Part shown: positions 34,303 to 42,823 of the stretch, in pieces
How positions within the stretch are numbered: the first letter of the stretch is position 1
Layout: each line of letters begins with the position of its first letter
NCBI RefSeq assembly: GCF_001571005.1
Contig: NZ_BCST01000003.1
Coordinates: forward strand, 186,001-250,000
Direction: 5' to 3'
Origin: Herbiconiux solani NBRC 106740
Lineage (GTDB): Bacteria; Actinomycetota; Actinomycetes; Actinomycetales; Microbacteriaceae
Length of the DNA stretch: 64,000 nt
The notes under the pieces: model-generated
What the model was told of the DNA's origin: nothing
The model's input: only the letters and a program-made list of their open reading frames with translations
Databases searched by the model: none
Made by a program: the position numbers and the translations under genes

Positions 34303-35655
34303 ATGGACGCGACGCCCGAGAGACCCCCCGGCAGCGCGAGCGCACCCGCGGCCTCCGGAGGCCCCGCCATCCGCACCCTCCTCCTGCTCTCGATCCCGGC
34401 CCTGGCGATCGGCGTCGTCTCAGCCCTCGTGCTCTTCGCCCTCGACGAGGTCGCCGGCTGGCTGCAGTCCTGGCTCTGGGGCGCCCTGCCCGGCGCCGTC
34501 GGGGTCGACCCCGCATCCGGCTGGTGGATCTTCGGCGTGCTCACCGTCACCGGCATCGCGGTCGGGCTCGTGGTCTGGCTGGTGCCCGGGCACGGCGGCC
34601 AGGACTCCGCGACCACCGACCTGATCGCCCCGCCCCAGCGGCTGATCGCCCTGCCGTCGCTCGCGCTCGTCGCGGTGCTCGGGCTCGCGGGCGGCGTGAG
34701 CCTCGGGCCCGAGAACCCGATCATCGCCATCAACACGGGCCTGCTCGTGGCGATCCTCGCCCGCCTCGTGCCACGGATGCCGCGTGAACTGGCCATGGTC
34801 GGCGCCGCCGCCGGCACGATCGGCGCGCTCTTCGGCACCCCGGTGGCGGCCGCGCTCATCCTCACCGGCGTGGTCGCGGCGCGCCCGACCGGAGGCGCGC
34901 TCTGGGACAGGCTGTTCCTCCCGCTCGTCTCCGCGGGAGCCGGGTCGCTCACGATGACCCTGCTCGCGCATCCGAGTTTCGCGATCTCGATGCCCGCCTA
35001 CGACTCGGTGCAGGCGATCGACCTGCTGAGCGCGGCGGTGATCGCCGTGATCGGGGCCGCGATCGGGGTGTTGGTGGTCGTGGGGTTCCGGGTGCTGCAT
35101 CCGCTGTTCCACGCGATCGGCAACCCGCTCGTCTACATCACGCTCGGCGGTGTGGTGCTCGGCGTGCTGGGGGCGATCGGCGGGCCGCTCACGCTGTTCA
35201 AGGGCCTCGACCAGATGGCCGAGCTGATCACCGACCGCTCGGGCTACGGGGCGGGGACGGTGATGCTCCTGATCGGGATCAAGCTCGCCGCGCTGGCCGT
35301 CGCGTCGGCCGCGGGGTTCCGGGGCGGGCACATCTTCCCGGCCGTGTTCATCGGGGTGGCGCTCGGGGTGCTCGCGAACAGCCTGGTGCCGTCGATCCCC
35401 TTGGTCGTGGCGGTCTCGGCCGGGGTGCTCGGGATCGTGCTCGCGGTGAGCCGCGACGGCTGGATCGCCCTGTTCCTCGCGCCCGTCGTCACGGGCAGCG
35501 TGATGGTGCTGCCGCTGATGTGCATCGCCATCCTGCCGGCCTGGCTGATCGTGACGAAGGCTCCGCACATGGTGGCGTCGGCGGCCGACGAGGGGCGGCG
35601 GCCGGTGTGGTTCGGGCGGCGACCGCGTGCCGGGGGCGCTGCGGCGGGGGCGTGA
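34303..35655 (+). CDS. ClC-family ion channel/transporter
   Basis: This 450-residue protein has about 11 hydrophobic helices and ClC selectivity-filter elements: GPENPIIAIN near residue 133 in place of the usual GxEGP, and GGHIFPAVFIG near residue 342. A GGGGAGG site precedes the ATG at 34303. The altered first filter motif leaves the transported anion and the channel-versus-antiporter mode uncertain. The longer upstream frame is not supported. Confidence 0.88.
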   Translation: MDATPERPPGSASAPAASGGPAIRTLLLLSIPALAIGVVSALVLFALDEVAGWLQSWLWGALPGAVGVDPASGWWIFGVLTVTGIAVGLVVWLVPGHGGQDSATTDLIAPPQRLIALPSLALVAVLGLAGGVSLGPENPIIAINTGLLVAILARLVPRMPRELAMVGAAAGTIGALFGTPVAAALILTGVVAARPTGGALWDRLFLPLVSAGAGSLTMTLLAHPSFAISMPAYDSVQAIDLLSAAVIAVIGAAIGVLVVVGFRVLHPLFHAIGNPLVYITLGGVVLGVLGAIGGPLTLFKGLDQMAELITDRSGYGAGTVMLLIGIKLAALAVASAAGFRGGHIFPAVFIGVALGVLANSLVPSIPLVVAVSAGVLGIVLAVSRDGWIALFLAPVVTGSVMVLPLMCIAILPAWLIVTKAPHMVASAADEGRRPVWFGRRPRAGGAAAGA

Positions 35656-35714
35656 GGATGCTCGCGTCGCTCAGCCCGCACCGGTGACGGTGAGGACGCT
35701 CGCGCAGCGCCCGC

Positions 35715-37079
35715 TCAGCCCGCGCCGGTGACGGTCAGGGCGATGAGCACGACGTTGAGCGCCACGATCAGGGCGATCACCGTCCACGCGATGATCCGCA
35801 CCGGCCGCCGGTCGGCGAACTCGCCCATCAGCGCGCGGTCGCCCGTGAGGCGGATGAGCGGCACGAGCGCGAACGGGATCCCGATCGAGAGCACCACCTG
35901 GCTGAGCACGAGCGCCCAGGTCGGGTCGATCCCGACCGCGAGCAGCACCAGCGCCGGCACGAGCGTCACGACCCGGCGCGCCAGGATCGGCACCCGCACG
36001 GTGAGCAGCCCCTTCATGATCACCGATCCGGCGTAGGCGCCGACCGAGGTCGAGGCGAGGCCCGAGGCGAGCAGCCCGATGGCGAAGATCGTGGCGATCG
36101 ACGGGCCGAGCGCCGCCTGGATCGCGACGTAGGCGCCGGGGATGGTGTCGGTTCCGTCGACGCCCCTGAGACTGGATGCGGCCAGCAGCAGCATGGCGAT
36201 GTTGACCGCGCCGGCCAGCGCGAGCGCCACGATCACGTCGGTGCGGGTGGCCGAGAGCAGCCGGCGCACGCGGGGCGCGGTGACGTCGAGGGAGGCGTGC
36301 GGGGCCGGGGTGGCAACAGAGGTGGTGGTAGGGACCGCAGTCGCGACTGTCACCCCACGCGCCACCCGCGCCTCCCCCGTGAAGTCGCTCGCCTCGGCCA
36401 CCGACGCGAACTCCGCATGGTGCCGGTCGCGCGCCAGCGCCGAGTGCAGGTAGATCGCGTGCGGCATCACGGTGGCCCCCAGCATGCTGGCCGCCAGCAG
36501 CACCGTCGGCGCCCCGTCGAACCGCGGGATCAGGCCGTCGACGGCGGCGCCCCAGTCGACGTCCGAGACGAACATCCCCGCCAGGAAGCCGATCGCGATC
36601 ACCGCGAGCAGCCCGATGATCACGAACTCGAACGACCGCTGGCGCCGATTGGCCTGGATCAGCAGCAGCCCGAGCGACACCACCCCCACGATGAGCCCGC
36701 CCACCACGAGCGGCAGCCCGAACAGCAGGTTGAGCGCGAGCGCCCCGCCGATCACCTCGGCGATGTCGGTGGCGGCGGCGACCAGCTCGGCCTGCAGCCA
36801 GAAGGCGCGCCTGGTCCACGGGCGCGCCCGCGAGCCGATGTGCTCGGGCAGCGTCTTGCCCGTGACCACGCCGAGCTTCGCCGACTGGTACTGGATGAGC
36901 ATCGCCATCAGGTTCGCCAGCACCAGCACCCACACCAGCAGGTACCCGTACTGGGCTCCCGACGTGAGGTTCGCGGCGACGTTGCCGGGGTCGACGTACG
37001 CGATCGAGGCGACGAACGCCGGCCCGAGCAGCGCGAGCGGATGCCACCACCGCGGGCGCAGGCCCGACGGCGGGGTCAC
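35715..37079 (-). CDS. mntH: Nramp-family manganese/divalent metal transporter
   Basis: This 454-residue proton-coupled importer has DPGN in the first unwound helix (ASIAYVDPGNVAANLTSG) and the MPH motif in helix 6 (GATVMPHAIYLHSAL), the two metal-binding sites of Nramp proteins. An insertion of about 40 Thr/Ala-rich residues sits in the loop after helix 6. The GTG at 37079 is preferred: GGAGG lies 8 bases before it, while the ATG at 37115 lies in the middle of an MntR-like palindrome and has no ribosome site. A MntR-type regulator lies at 40857. Confidence 0.9.
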   Translation of the reverse strand: MTPPSGLRPRWWHPLALLGPAFVASIAYVDPGNVAANLTSGAQYGYLLVWVLVLANLMAMLIQYQSAKLGVVTGKTLPEHIGSRARPWTRRAFWLQAELVAAATDIAEVIGGALALNLLFGLPLVVGGLIVGVVSLGLLLIQANRRQRSFEFVIIGLLAVIAIGFLAGMFVSDVDWGAAVDGLIPRFDGAPTVLLAASMLGATVMPHAIYLHSALARDRHHAEFASVAEASDFTGEARVARGVTVATAVPTTTSVATPAPHASLDVTAPRVRRLLSATRTDVIVALALAGAVNIAMLLLAASSLRGVDGTDTIPGAYVAIQAALGPSIATIFAIGLLASGLASTSVGAYAGSVIMKGLLTVRVPILARRVVTLVPALVLLAVGIDPTWALVLSQVVLSIGIPFALVPLIRLTGDRALMGEFADRRPVRIIAWTVIALIVALNVVLIALTVTGAG

Positions 37080-37105
37080 CGGTCCCGCCTCCGGCCGCAG
37101 CGCAC

Positions 37106-37123
37106 TTTTAGGCATGCCGAAAA
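37106..37123. promoter_or_regulatory. candidate MntR/DtxR-family operator upstream of mntH
   Basis: TTTTAGGCATGCCGAAAA is an 18-bp near-perfect palindrome (one mismatch pair at the A/G flanking GGCATGCC). Its AT arms and GGC-N2-GCC core resemble DtxR/MntR boxes (TTAGG...CCTAA). It lies 27 bases before the mntH GTG, where a Mn-bound repressor would close the promoter. Confidence 0.65.
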
Positions 37124-37182
37124 ATTAGCACGCACCGCCGACTCCCGGGAGGGGGTGCACCCGCCAGGGATAGTGTGACGAG

Positions 37183-37605
37183 GTGACTTCCTCCGATCAG
37201 GCCCCGCCCGCGCCCGCGCTCACCGACGCGGCCGTGCCGTTCCTCACGGAGTACCGCCTCGCGACCCTCACGACCCTCCTCGCCGACGGCTCGCCGCATG
37301 TGGTCCCGGTCGGCTTCACCTACGACGCCGAGGCGACCCCGCCCCGCGTGCGGATCATCACCAACCGCACCTCCCAGAAGGTGCTCAACGTGCGCCGCGA
37401 CGCCCGGGCGAGCGTCTGCCAGTTCGAGGGCGCCGCGTGGCTGACCTTCTCCGGCCCGGCGGTCGTGCTCGACGACCCCGATGCGGTGGCGGATGCGGTG
37501 GCCCGCTACGCCGCCCGCTACCGTCAGCCGCGCGAGAACCCGTTGCGCGTGGTCATCGAGATCGAGGTCACGAAGACGATGGGCTCGTCGGGCCTGCTTG
37601 CCTGA
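37183..37605 (+). CDS. PPOX-class (F420/FMN-dependent) split-barrel protein
   Basis: This 140-residue split beta-barrel protein matches the PPOX class F420-dependent family: FLTEYRLATLTTLLADGSPHVVPVGF, then RIITNRTSQKVLNVRRDARASVCQFEG-type strands that bind the flavin or deazaflavin phosphate. Such proteins reduce F420- or FMN-linked substrates or bind biliverdin. The GTG start at 37183 is the only one giving the conserved N-terminus. It is divergent from mntH. Confidence 0.8.
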   Translation: MTSSDQAPPAPALTDAAVPFLTEYRLATLTTLLADGSPHVVPVGFTYDAEATPPRVRIITNRTSQKVLNVRRDARASVCQFEGAAWLTFSGPAVVLDDPDAVADAVARYAARYRQPRENPLRVVIEIEVTKTMGSSGLLA

Positions 37606-37670
37606 GGGGCTTCGCTGGCCTGGCGGGCTTCGCTGGCATGACGGTCAGCAGGACGGGTAGCAGGACGCGG

Positions 37671-38378
37671 TCAGGCGCCGAGGAGCGCCGGGAGGTCGGC
37701 CATCGCCGTGAAGACCGTGCGCGCTCCGGCGGCGAGTAACGCCTCCGGGGCGGTGTGCGCCACGTCGCCCGGCGCGAACGCGAACACCGTCGCCCCGGCA
37801 GCCACTCCGGCCGTGACCCCCGCCACCGTGTCCTCGACGACGGCGGCCCGTGACGGATCCACACCCAGCGCGGAGGCCGCAGCAAGATAGACATCGGGAG
37901 CCGGCTTGGTGCGGGCGTACTCGAGCCCGCTGAAGACCCGGTCGCCGAACGCCTCGGCGAGCCCGAGGGCCGCGAGCTGCATCTCGATCTTGGGGCGGTC
38001 GGCGCCCGAGACGCAGGCGATCCGGTCGCCGTAGGCCGCCTGCACCGCCCGCACGGCGGCGCCGGCACCGGGGATCTCGCGGAGCCCCAGTCGGAGCCCC
38101 TCGTTGCGCCGCCGCCGGAAGTCGGCCAACCACGAGTCCGTCACCTCGAAGCCGGTGTGCTCGCGGATGAGCGGCGCCTCGTCCTTCAGCGCCCGCCCGA
38201 CGAACAGCCGCACGCACTCCGCGGGCTCGAGGTGCCAGCCGAGCTCGCCGAGCATCCCGCGCAGCACCTCGTTCGTGATCCCCTCGGAGTCGGCGAGCAC
38301 CCCGTCGCAGTCGAACAGCACCGCGTCGAAGGGCAGGGCGCGCCCGCCCGCGCCAGCCACCGCGTCCGCACCGCTCAC
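37671..38378 (-). CDS. HAD-family phosphatase (beta-phosphoglucomutase-like)
   Basis: This 235-residue HAD hydrolase has motif I DCDGVLADSE, a helical cap, the CVSGADRPKIEM motif II region, Lys in ARTKPAPDVYL and motif IV VVEDTVAGVTAGVAAG. It is of the subfamily of sugar-phosphate phosphatases and phosphoglucomutases. The GTG start overlaps the Lrp gene stop (GTGA), with GAGGC upstream. Coupling to an Lrp regulator suggests an amino-acid or carbon-status role. Substrate unknown. Confidence 0.87.
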   Translation of the reverse strand: MSGADAVAGAGGRALPFDAVLFDCDGVLADSEGITNEVLRGMLGELGWHLEPAECVRLFVGRALKDEAPLIREHTGFEVTDSWLADFRRRRNEGLRLGLREIPGAGAAVRAVQAAYGDRIACVSGADRPKIEMQLAALGLAEAFGDRVFSGLEYARTKPAPDVYLAAASALGVDPSRAAVVEDTVAGVTAGVAAGATVFAFAPGDVAHTAPEALLAAGARTVFTAMADLPALLGA

Positions 38379-38842
38379 CGGCGGGCCGCCTCGAGCAGGC
38401 CTCGCACCCGGTGCGGCATGGCCTCGACCAGCGAGAGCGCCGTGTTCGTGCGCATCACGCCCTCGACGCGCAGCATCCGGCTGGTGAGGCTGTGCAGGTG
38501 CTGCGGATCGCGCGCGACGACCTTCGCCAGCAGGTCGGCGTCGCCGGTGGTCGCGTGCATCTCGACGATCTCGGGGATCTCGGCGAGCTCCGCCATCGCC
38601 GTGCTGTCGTTGGCCTGGCTGATCGCGATCCACACGAAGGCGACCAGCGGGTAGCCGAGCGCGGCCGGGGCGACCCGGCGACTGAACGGGCCAAGCGCGC
38701 CGCCCGCCGTCATCCGCTTCAGTCGTGCGTGCACGGTGTTGCGCGCCACGCCGAGGGTATTCGCGAGGGCCAGCACCGTCGCATCCGGGTCGTCGTCGAG
38801 CGCGAGCAGGATGCGGGAGTCGAGATCGTCGATCAGGGCCAT
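38375..38842 (-). CDS. Lrp/AsnC-family regulator
   Basis: This 155-residue regulator has an N-terminal helix-turn-helix (ALIDDLDSRILLALDDDP, LANTLGVARNTVHARLKRM) and a C-terminal RAM domain with the effector-loop motif MHATTGDADLLAKVVARD. ATG at 38842 is preferred because GAAAGA lies 9 bases upstream; one at 38851 would give three more residues. It is divergent from the aminotransferase gene and likely controls it and itself from the 99-base gap between them. Confidence 0.88.
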   Translation of the reverse strand: MALIDDLDSRILLALDDDPDATVLALANTLGVARNTVHARLKRMTAGGALGPFSRRVAPAALGYPLVAFVWIAISQANDSTAMAELAEIPEIVEMHATTGDADLLAKVVARDPQHLHSLTSRMLRVEGVMRTNTALSLVEAMPHRVRGLLEAARR

Positions 38843-38941
38843 GCTGGTCATTCTTTCACTGGCACGGCGAATCGGATGCATTCTGCTCAGTCATCCGCGG
38901 CCGGTTTGTGCGATCGCCCTCGCGCTCGGGACAATTCGAGC

Positions 38942-40132
38942 ATGACCTCGTCACCGTCAGCGCCCACCCCACCGTCATCCTCGCCGTCGACGCCTTCGCC
39001 GCGCGCCGCGGTGCTGGCGCTGCCGGCCTACGTCGCCGGCCGCCGTGCCGACTCCGAACTGACGGCCGCCCTCGCCTCGAACGAGAGCCACTACCCACCG
39101 TTGCCCTCGGTGCTCGAGGTCGTGCGGCACTCGGCGGGCACGATCAACCGCTACCCCGACAACACCGCCCTGCCGCTGCGCACCCTCATCGCCGAGAAGC
39201 TCGGCGTCGAGGTCGACGAGACCGCGGTCGGGCCGGGCAGCACGGGTGTGCTGCAGCAGATCATCACCTCGGTCTGCGATTCGGGCGACGAGGTGGTCTT
39301 CGCGTGGCGCTCGTTCGAGGCGTACCCGATCCTCGTGCGCCTGGCGGGAGCCGTGCCCGTCGCGGTGCCGCTGCTCGCCGACGAGGGCCACGACCTCGAC
39401 GCCATGGCCGAGGCGATCACCGACCGCACGCGCCTGGTCATCCTGTGCACCCCGAACAACCCGACCGGTGTCTCGCTGGGCTCGGCCGAGGTCGAGCGGT
39501 TCCTGGAGCGGGTGCCGTCGCACGTGCTCGTGGTGATCGACGAGGCCTACACCGAGTACGCGACTCGGGGGGTGGATGCGGACGCGGCCGACTCGCTCGA
39601 CGCCATCGCGACCTTCCGGCGGCACCCGAACGTCTGCGTGCTGCGCACCTTCTCCAAGGCCTACGGGCTGGCAGGCCTCCGCGTCGGCTACGCGGTCGCC
39701 GCGCCAGTCGTCGCCGACGGACTCCGCCGCTCGGGCATGCCCTTCGCCGTGAGCGCCCTGGCGCAGCAGGCGGCGATCGCGTCGCTCGAGGCCCAGGACG
39801 AGATCTCGGCCCGCGTGGCCGCCGTCGTCGCTGAGCGCACCCGTGTGATCGCCGCCCTGCGCGCTCAGGGCTGGGACACCACCGACAGCCAGGCCAACTT
39901 CGTCTGGCTGCGCATGCCCGACGACGAGCGCCTCGCCCTGGTCGAGCACCTCGACTCGAACGACATCCTCGTGCGGGGCTACGTCGGCGACGGCGTCCGC
40001 ATCTCGCTCGCGGATGCCGCCTCGAACGATCGCGTGCTCGGCGTGCTGAACGGGGTGCGCCAGGCGTACGTCGACAGCGCTCCGCACGGCGCCTCCCGCC
40101 ACGGATCCGCACGTATGCCGGCCGAGGCATGA
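38942..40132 (+). CDS. histidinol-phosphate/aromatic aminotransferase, class I/II
   Basis: This 396-residue PLP enzyme has the HisC-like pattern: LASNESHYPPLPSV, RYPDNTALPLR, CTPNNPTGV, the VVIDEAYTEY aspartate, and the Schiff-base lysine in RTFSKAYGLAGLRVGY. Relatives act on histidinol phosphate or aromatic amino acids. As a lone gene divergent from an Lrp regulator it is more likely an aromatic or general amino-acid aminotransferase than the his-operon enzyme, which is inference. The first 20 residues are Ser/Pro-rich. Its stop overlaps the YitT gene. Confidence 0.87.
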   Translation: MTSSPSAPTPPSSSPSTPSPRAAVLALPAYVAGRRADSELTAALASNESHYPPLPSVLEVVRHSAGTINRYPDNTALPLRTLIAEKLGVEVDETAVGPGSTGVLQQIITSVCDSGDEVVFAWRSFEAYPILVRLAGAVPVAVPLLADEGHDLDAMAEAITDRTRLVILCTPNNPTGVSLGSAEVERFLERVPSHVLVVIDEAYTEYATRGVDADAADSLDAIATFRRHPNVCVLRTFSKAYGLAGLRVGYAVAAPVVADGLRRSGMPFAVSALAQQAAIASLEAQDEISARVAAVVAERTRVIAALRAQGWDTTDSQANFVWLRMPDDERLALVEHLDSNDILVRGYVGDGVRISLADAASNDRVLGVLNGVRQAYVDSAPHGASRHGSARMPAEA

Positions 40133-40812
40133 ACCGCGGCCGAGCCGGCGGGGCGCCCTCATCCACCGTCCAGGAGCCCCGCGACGACGCAGCACCCACG
40201 GCCGCGCCACGCCGTGACCCCCTCAAGCACTCGGCGATCGAAGACATCGCGGGAGTCCTGACCGGCACCTTCGTCGCCTCGATCGGGATCTTCCTGCTCA
40301 AGTCGACCGGCGCCGTGACCGGTGGCACCGCGGGCCTCGCGCTCCTTCTCAGCTACGTCGTGCCGCTCCCGTTCGGCGTGGTGTTCTTCGGCCTCAACGT
40401 GCCCTTCTTCGCCCTCGCGCTCTGGAAGAAGGGTCTCTCCTTCACCCTCCGCACCGCCGCCAGCGTCGGTCTCGTCTCGGTGTTCTCGCTGATCAACCCG
40501 CTCGCCGTGGCGTTCGACCATCTCGACCCGGTGTTCGCGGTGATCGCCGGAAACCTGCTCGCGGGCATCGGGCTGCTGGTGCTGTTCCGGCACCGCTCGA
40601 GCCTCGGCGGGTTCAACATCGTCGCCCTCCTCGTTCAGGAGAAGCTCGGCTGGCGGGCCGGCTACGTGCAGATGGCGATGGATGTCACGGTCGTGGTCTG
40701 CTCGCTCGCGGTCGTGCCGCCGCTCACGGTCGCCCTCTCGGCGGCGGGTGCGGTCATCCTGAACCTGGTGCTGGCGCTCAACCATCGACCGGGGCGATAC
40801 GCCGGGATGTGA
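40129..40812 (+). CDS. YitT-family membrane protein
   Basis: This 227-residue protein has a 33-residue cytoplasmic N-terminus and five or six spans, with the YitT pattern TGTFVASIGIFLLKSTGAVTGGTAGLALLL-like start and FGLNVPFFALALWKKG. It overlaps the aminotransferase gene by ATGA. Family function is not established; amino-acid or metabolite transport is possible given the coupling to an aminotransferase. Confidence 0.85.
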   Translation: MNRGRAGGAPSSTVQEPRDDAAPTAAPRRDPLKHSAIEDIAGVLTGTFVASIGIFLLKSTGAVTGGTAGLALLLSYVVPLPFGVVFFGLNVPFFALALWKKGLSFTLRTAASVGLVSVFSLINPLAVAFDHLDPVFAVIAGNLLAGIGLLVLFRHRSSLGGFNIVALLVQEKLGWRAGYVQMAMDVTVVVCSLAVVPPLTVALSAAGAVILNLVLALNHRPGRYAGM

Positions 40813-40856
40813 GCGACCGGCATCCCGCGACCGGGCGCAGTTAGGCTGGTGCCATC

Positions 40857-41525
40857 ATGTCGCGCCATGCATCCTCTCCCGGCCTCGGGCTCGAGATCGC
40901 GACCGAGAACTACCTCAAGTCGATCTACGCCCACACCGAGTGGCAGCCGGCGCCGATCACCCCGTCGGTGCTCGCCGCGCGGCTCGGGGTCGCGCCCTCG
41001 TCGGTGACCGAGATGGTGAAGAAGCTCGCTGCCGCCGGGCTGATCACGCACGTGCCCTACGGTCCGCTCACCCTGACCCCCGAGGGCCGGATGCGCGCGG
41101 TCGGCGTGGTGCGTCGGCACCGGCTGATCGAGACCTGGCTGGTGCGCGAGATGGGCTTCGGCTGGGACGAGGTGCACGACGAGGCCGAGGTGCTGGAGCA
41201 CGCCATCAGCGACCGGCTGCTCGATGCGATCGACGAGCGGTTGGGGCGGCCGGGGCAGGATCCGCACGGGGATCCGATCCCCTCGGCCGCGGGCGAGGTG
41301 CCGGTGTTCGAGGCGGTGCTGCTGGCCGAGGCTCCCGAGGGTCACACGGCCTGCGTGGTGCGCATCAGCGACCGCGACGCCGCGCTGCTGCGCGCCCTGG
41401 CCGAGGGTGGGATCGGCCCGGGCACCGAGGTGCGCGTGGGTGCCGGGGCGTTGACGCCTCTCGCGGGTGGATCCGTCGTCGCGGTACCGCCCCACGCTGC
41501 CGACGCCATCTGGCTCGCCCTCTGA
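40857..41525 (+). CDS. mntR: DtxR/MntR-family metal-dependent regulator
   Basis: This 222-residue repressor has an N-terminal winged helix (LAARLGVAPSSVTEMVKKLAA), a dimerisation/metal domain and an SH3-like C-terminus. By alignment with DtxR (offset 9), ligands His88, Glu92, Glu114 and His115 (RRHRLIE, VLEHAIS) are kept, but the iron-type Cys102 is Glu111, the residue found in manganese-sensing MntR. It therefore probably regulates mntH at 35715. A TAGGCT -10-like hexamer at 40842 would give a leaderless message. Confidence 0.85.
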   Translation: MSRHASSPGLGLEIATENYLKSIYAHTEWQPAPITPSVLAARLGVAPSSVTEMVKKLAAAGLITHVPYGPLTLTPEGRMRAVGVVRRHRLIETWLVREMGFGWDEVHDEAEVLEHAISDRLLDAIDERLGRPGQDPHGDPIPSAAGEVPVFEAVLLAEAPEGHTACVVRISDRDAALLRALAEGGIGPGTEVRVGAGALTPLAGGSVVAVPPHAADAIWLAL

Positions 41526-41596
41526 CCCGCGCCCTCCCGCCCGCGCCCCCTTCGTCCCCACCCCGCGCCTCCCGCCCGCGCCATCTCCCCCACTTC

Positions 41597-41656
41597 GCCG
41601 AGAAGTCACTTTCACGTCCAAAACCCGCGCCTCAGACGTAAACGTGACGTCTCGGC
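41597..41656. repeat. 60-bp dispersed inverted repeat, copy 2
   Basis: The left arm is identical to copy 1 (GCCGAGAAGTCACTTTCACG). The right arm CGTAAACGTGACGTCTCGGC has two changes from copy 1. The 20-base centre differs. It lies between the convergent MntR and cysteine desulfurase genes. Confidence 0.88.
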
Positions 41657-41680
41657 GCATGGGGGGAGGGCGCCGGGGGG

Positions 41681-42823
41681 TCAGCGGAGGGTGCGGAGGG
41701 ACGCTACCGCCGCCTCGAGCGCCGCGAGCGCCGAGACGAGCTCGGCACGGGTGGTGTCGGCTCCGAGGGTGAAGCGCACGGCGGTCTGCGCGACGCGCGG
41801 CGGGATCCCGAGCGCCAGCAGCACGGGCGACGGCTCGTCGCTGCCCGCCGCGCACGCCGAGCCGCTCGAGACGATCACCCCCCGCTCCTCGAGCCCGAGC
41901 AGCACCCCCTCCCCGCTCGTCCCCGGAAAGCAGAACGACGCGACCGACGGAAGCCGGCGTTCCGGGTGCCCCGTGAGCACCGCATCCGGAACCCGCTCGA
42001 GCACGCCCCGCACGAACTCATCCCGCAAGGCGGTGGTCGCGGCGGCGGAGGCGGCGACGCGGGCCGGATCCGCGAGCGACACCGCCGCCGCGAGCCCCAC
42101 CGCGAAGGCGACGTTCTCGGTGCCCGAACGTCGGCCGCGCTCCTGGCCGCCGCCGTGCAGCACGGGTTCGAGCCCGATGCGCTGCCGCACGACGAGCGCG
42201 CCGACCCCTTTCGGAGCCCCGAGCTTGTGGCCCGAGATGCTGAGGGCGTCGACCCCGAGGGCATCGAGGCGCAGGTCGAGCCAGCCCGCGGCCTGCACCG
42301 CATCTGTATGGAAGGGGATGCCCCGATCCCGCGCGGCCGCCGCCAGCGCGGACACCGGCTGCACCGTGCCGATCTCGTTGTTGGCGAGCATCACGGTGGC
42401 CAGCGCCGTGTCGGGCCGGAGGGCCGCGGCGAACTCGGCGGGGTCGATCAGGCCGGCGGCATCCACCGGCACGACCGTCGACTCGAAGCCGTGCACGCGG
42501 TGCAGGTAGTCGACCGACTCGACGACGGCGGGGTGCTCGGTGGCGCCGAGCACGAGGTGGCGGCCGCGGGTCGACGCCAGCGCGATGCCCTTGACCGCGA
42601 GGTTGTCGGCCTCGGTGCCGCCCGAGGTGAAGACGACCTCGGCGGGCCGGCAGCCGAACCACTCGGCCACCGTGCGGCGGGCGTCGGCCAGGGCGCGGGC
42701 GGCGGATGCTCCGACGCCGTGGTGGCTCGACGGGTTGCCGAACTCGCCCGTGAGGTACGGCCACATCGCCTCGAGCACCTCGCGGCGCACGGGTGTGGTG
42801 GCGGCGGCGTCGAGGTAGATCAT
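41681..42823 (-). CDS. cysteine desulfurase (NifS/IscS type)
   Basis: This 380-residue PLP enzyme removes sulfur from cysteine for iron-sulfur clusters. The PLP lysine is Lys200 (SISGHKLGAPKG) and the persulfide-forming cysteine is Cys324 (SSGSACAAGSDE). It is the last gene of the nad operon and its ATG overlaps nadC by ATGA. In NAD operons such a desulfurase supplies the 4Fe-4S cluster of quinolinate synthase. The frame upstream of the ATG is nadC shadow. Confidence 0.92.
   Translation of the reverse strand: MIYLDAAATTPVRREVLEAMWPYLTGEFGNPSSHHGVGASAARALADARRTVAEWFGCRPAEVVFTSGGTEADNLAVKGIALASTRGRHLVLGATEHPAVVESVDYLHRVHGFESTVVPVDAAGLIDPAEFAAALRPDTALATVMLANNEIGTVQPVSALAAAARDRGIPFHTDAVQAAGWLDLRLDALGVDALSISGHKLGAPKGVGALVVRQRIGLEPVLHGGGQERGRRSGTENVAFAVGLAAAVSLADPARVAASAAATTALRDEFVRGVLERVPDAVLTGHPERRLPSVASFCFPGTSGEGVLLGLEERGVIVSSGSACAAGSDEPSPVLLALGIPPRVAQTAVRFTLGADTTRAELVSALAALEAAVASLRTLR

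Noticed and set aside
33561-34952. 816-residue reading frame extending CorA far upstream on the minus strand
   Set aside because: The added 460 residues are Pro/Arg/Ser-rich, run antisense through the unknown gene's region and the ClC gene, and lack a ribosome site. CorA's normal start is at 33560.
37080-37115. ATG at 37115 as the mntH start
   Set aside because: It lies in the centre of the operator-like palindrome without a ribosome site; GGAGG is well placed for the GTG at 37079.
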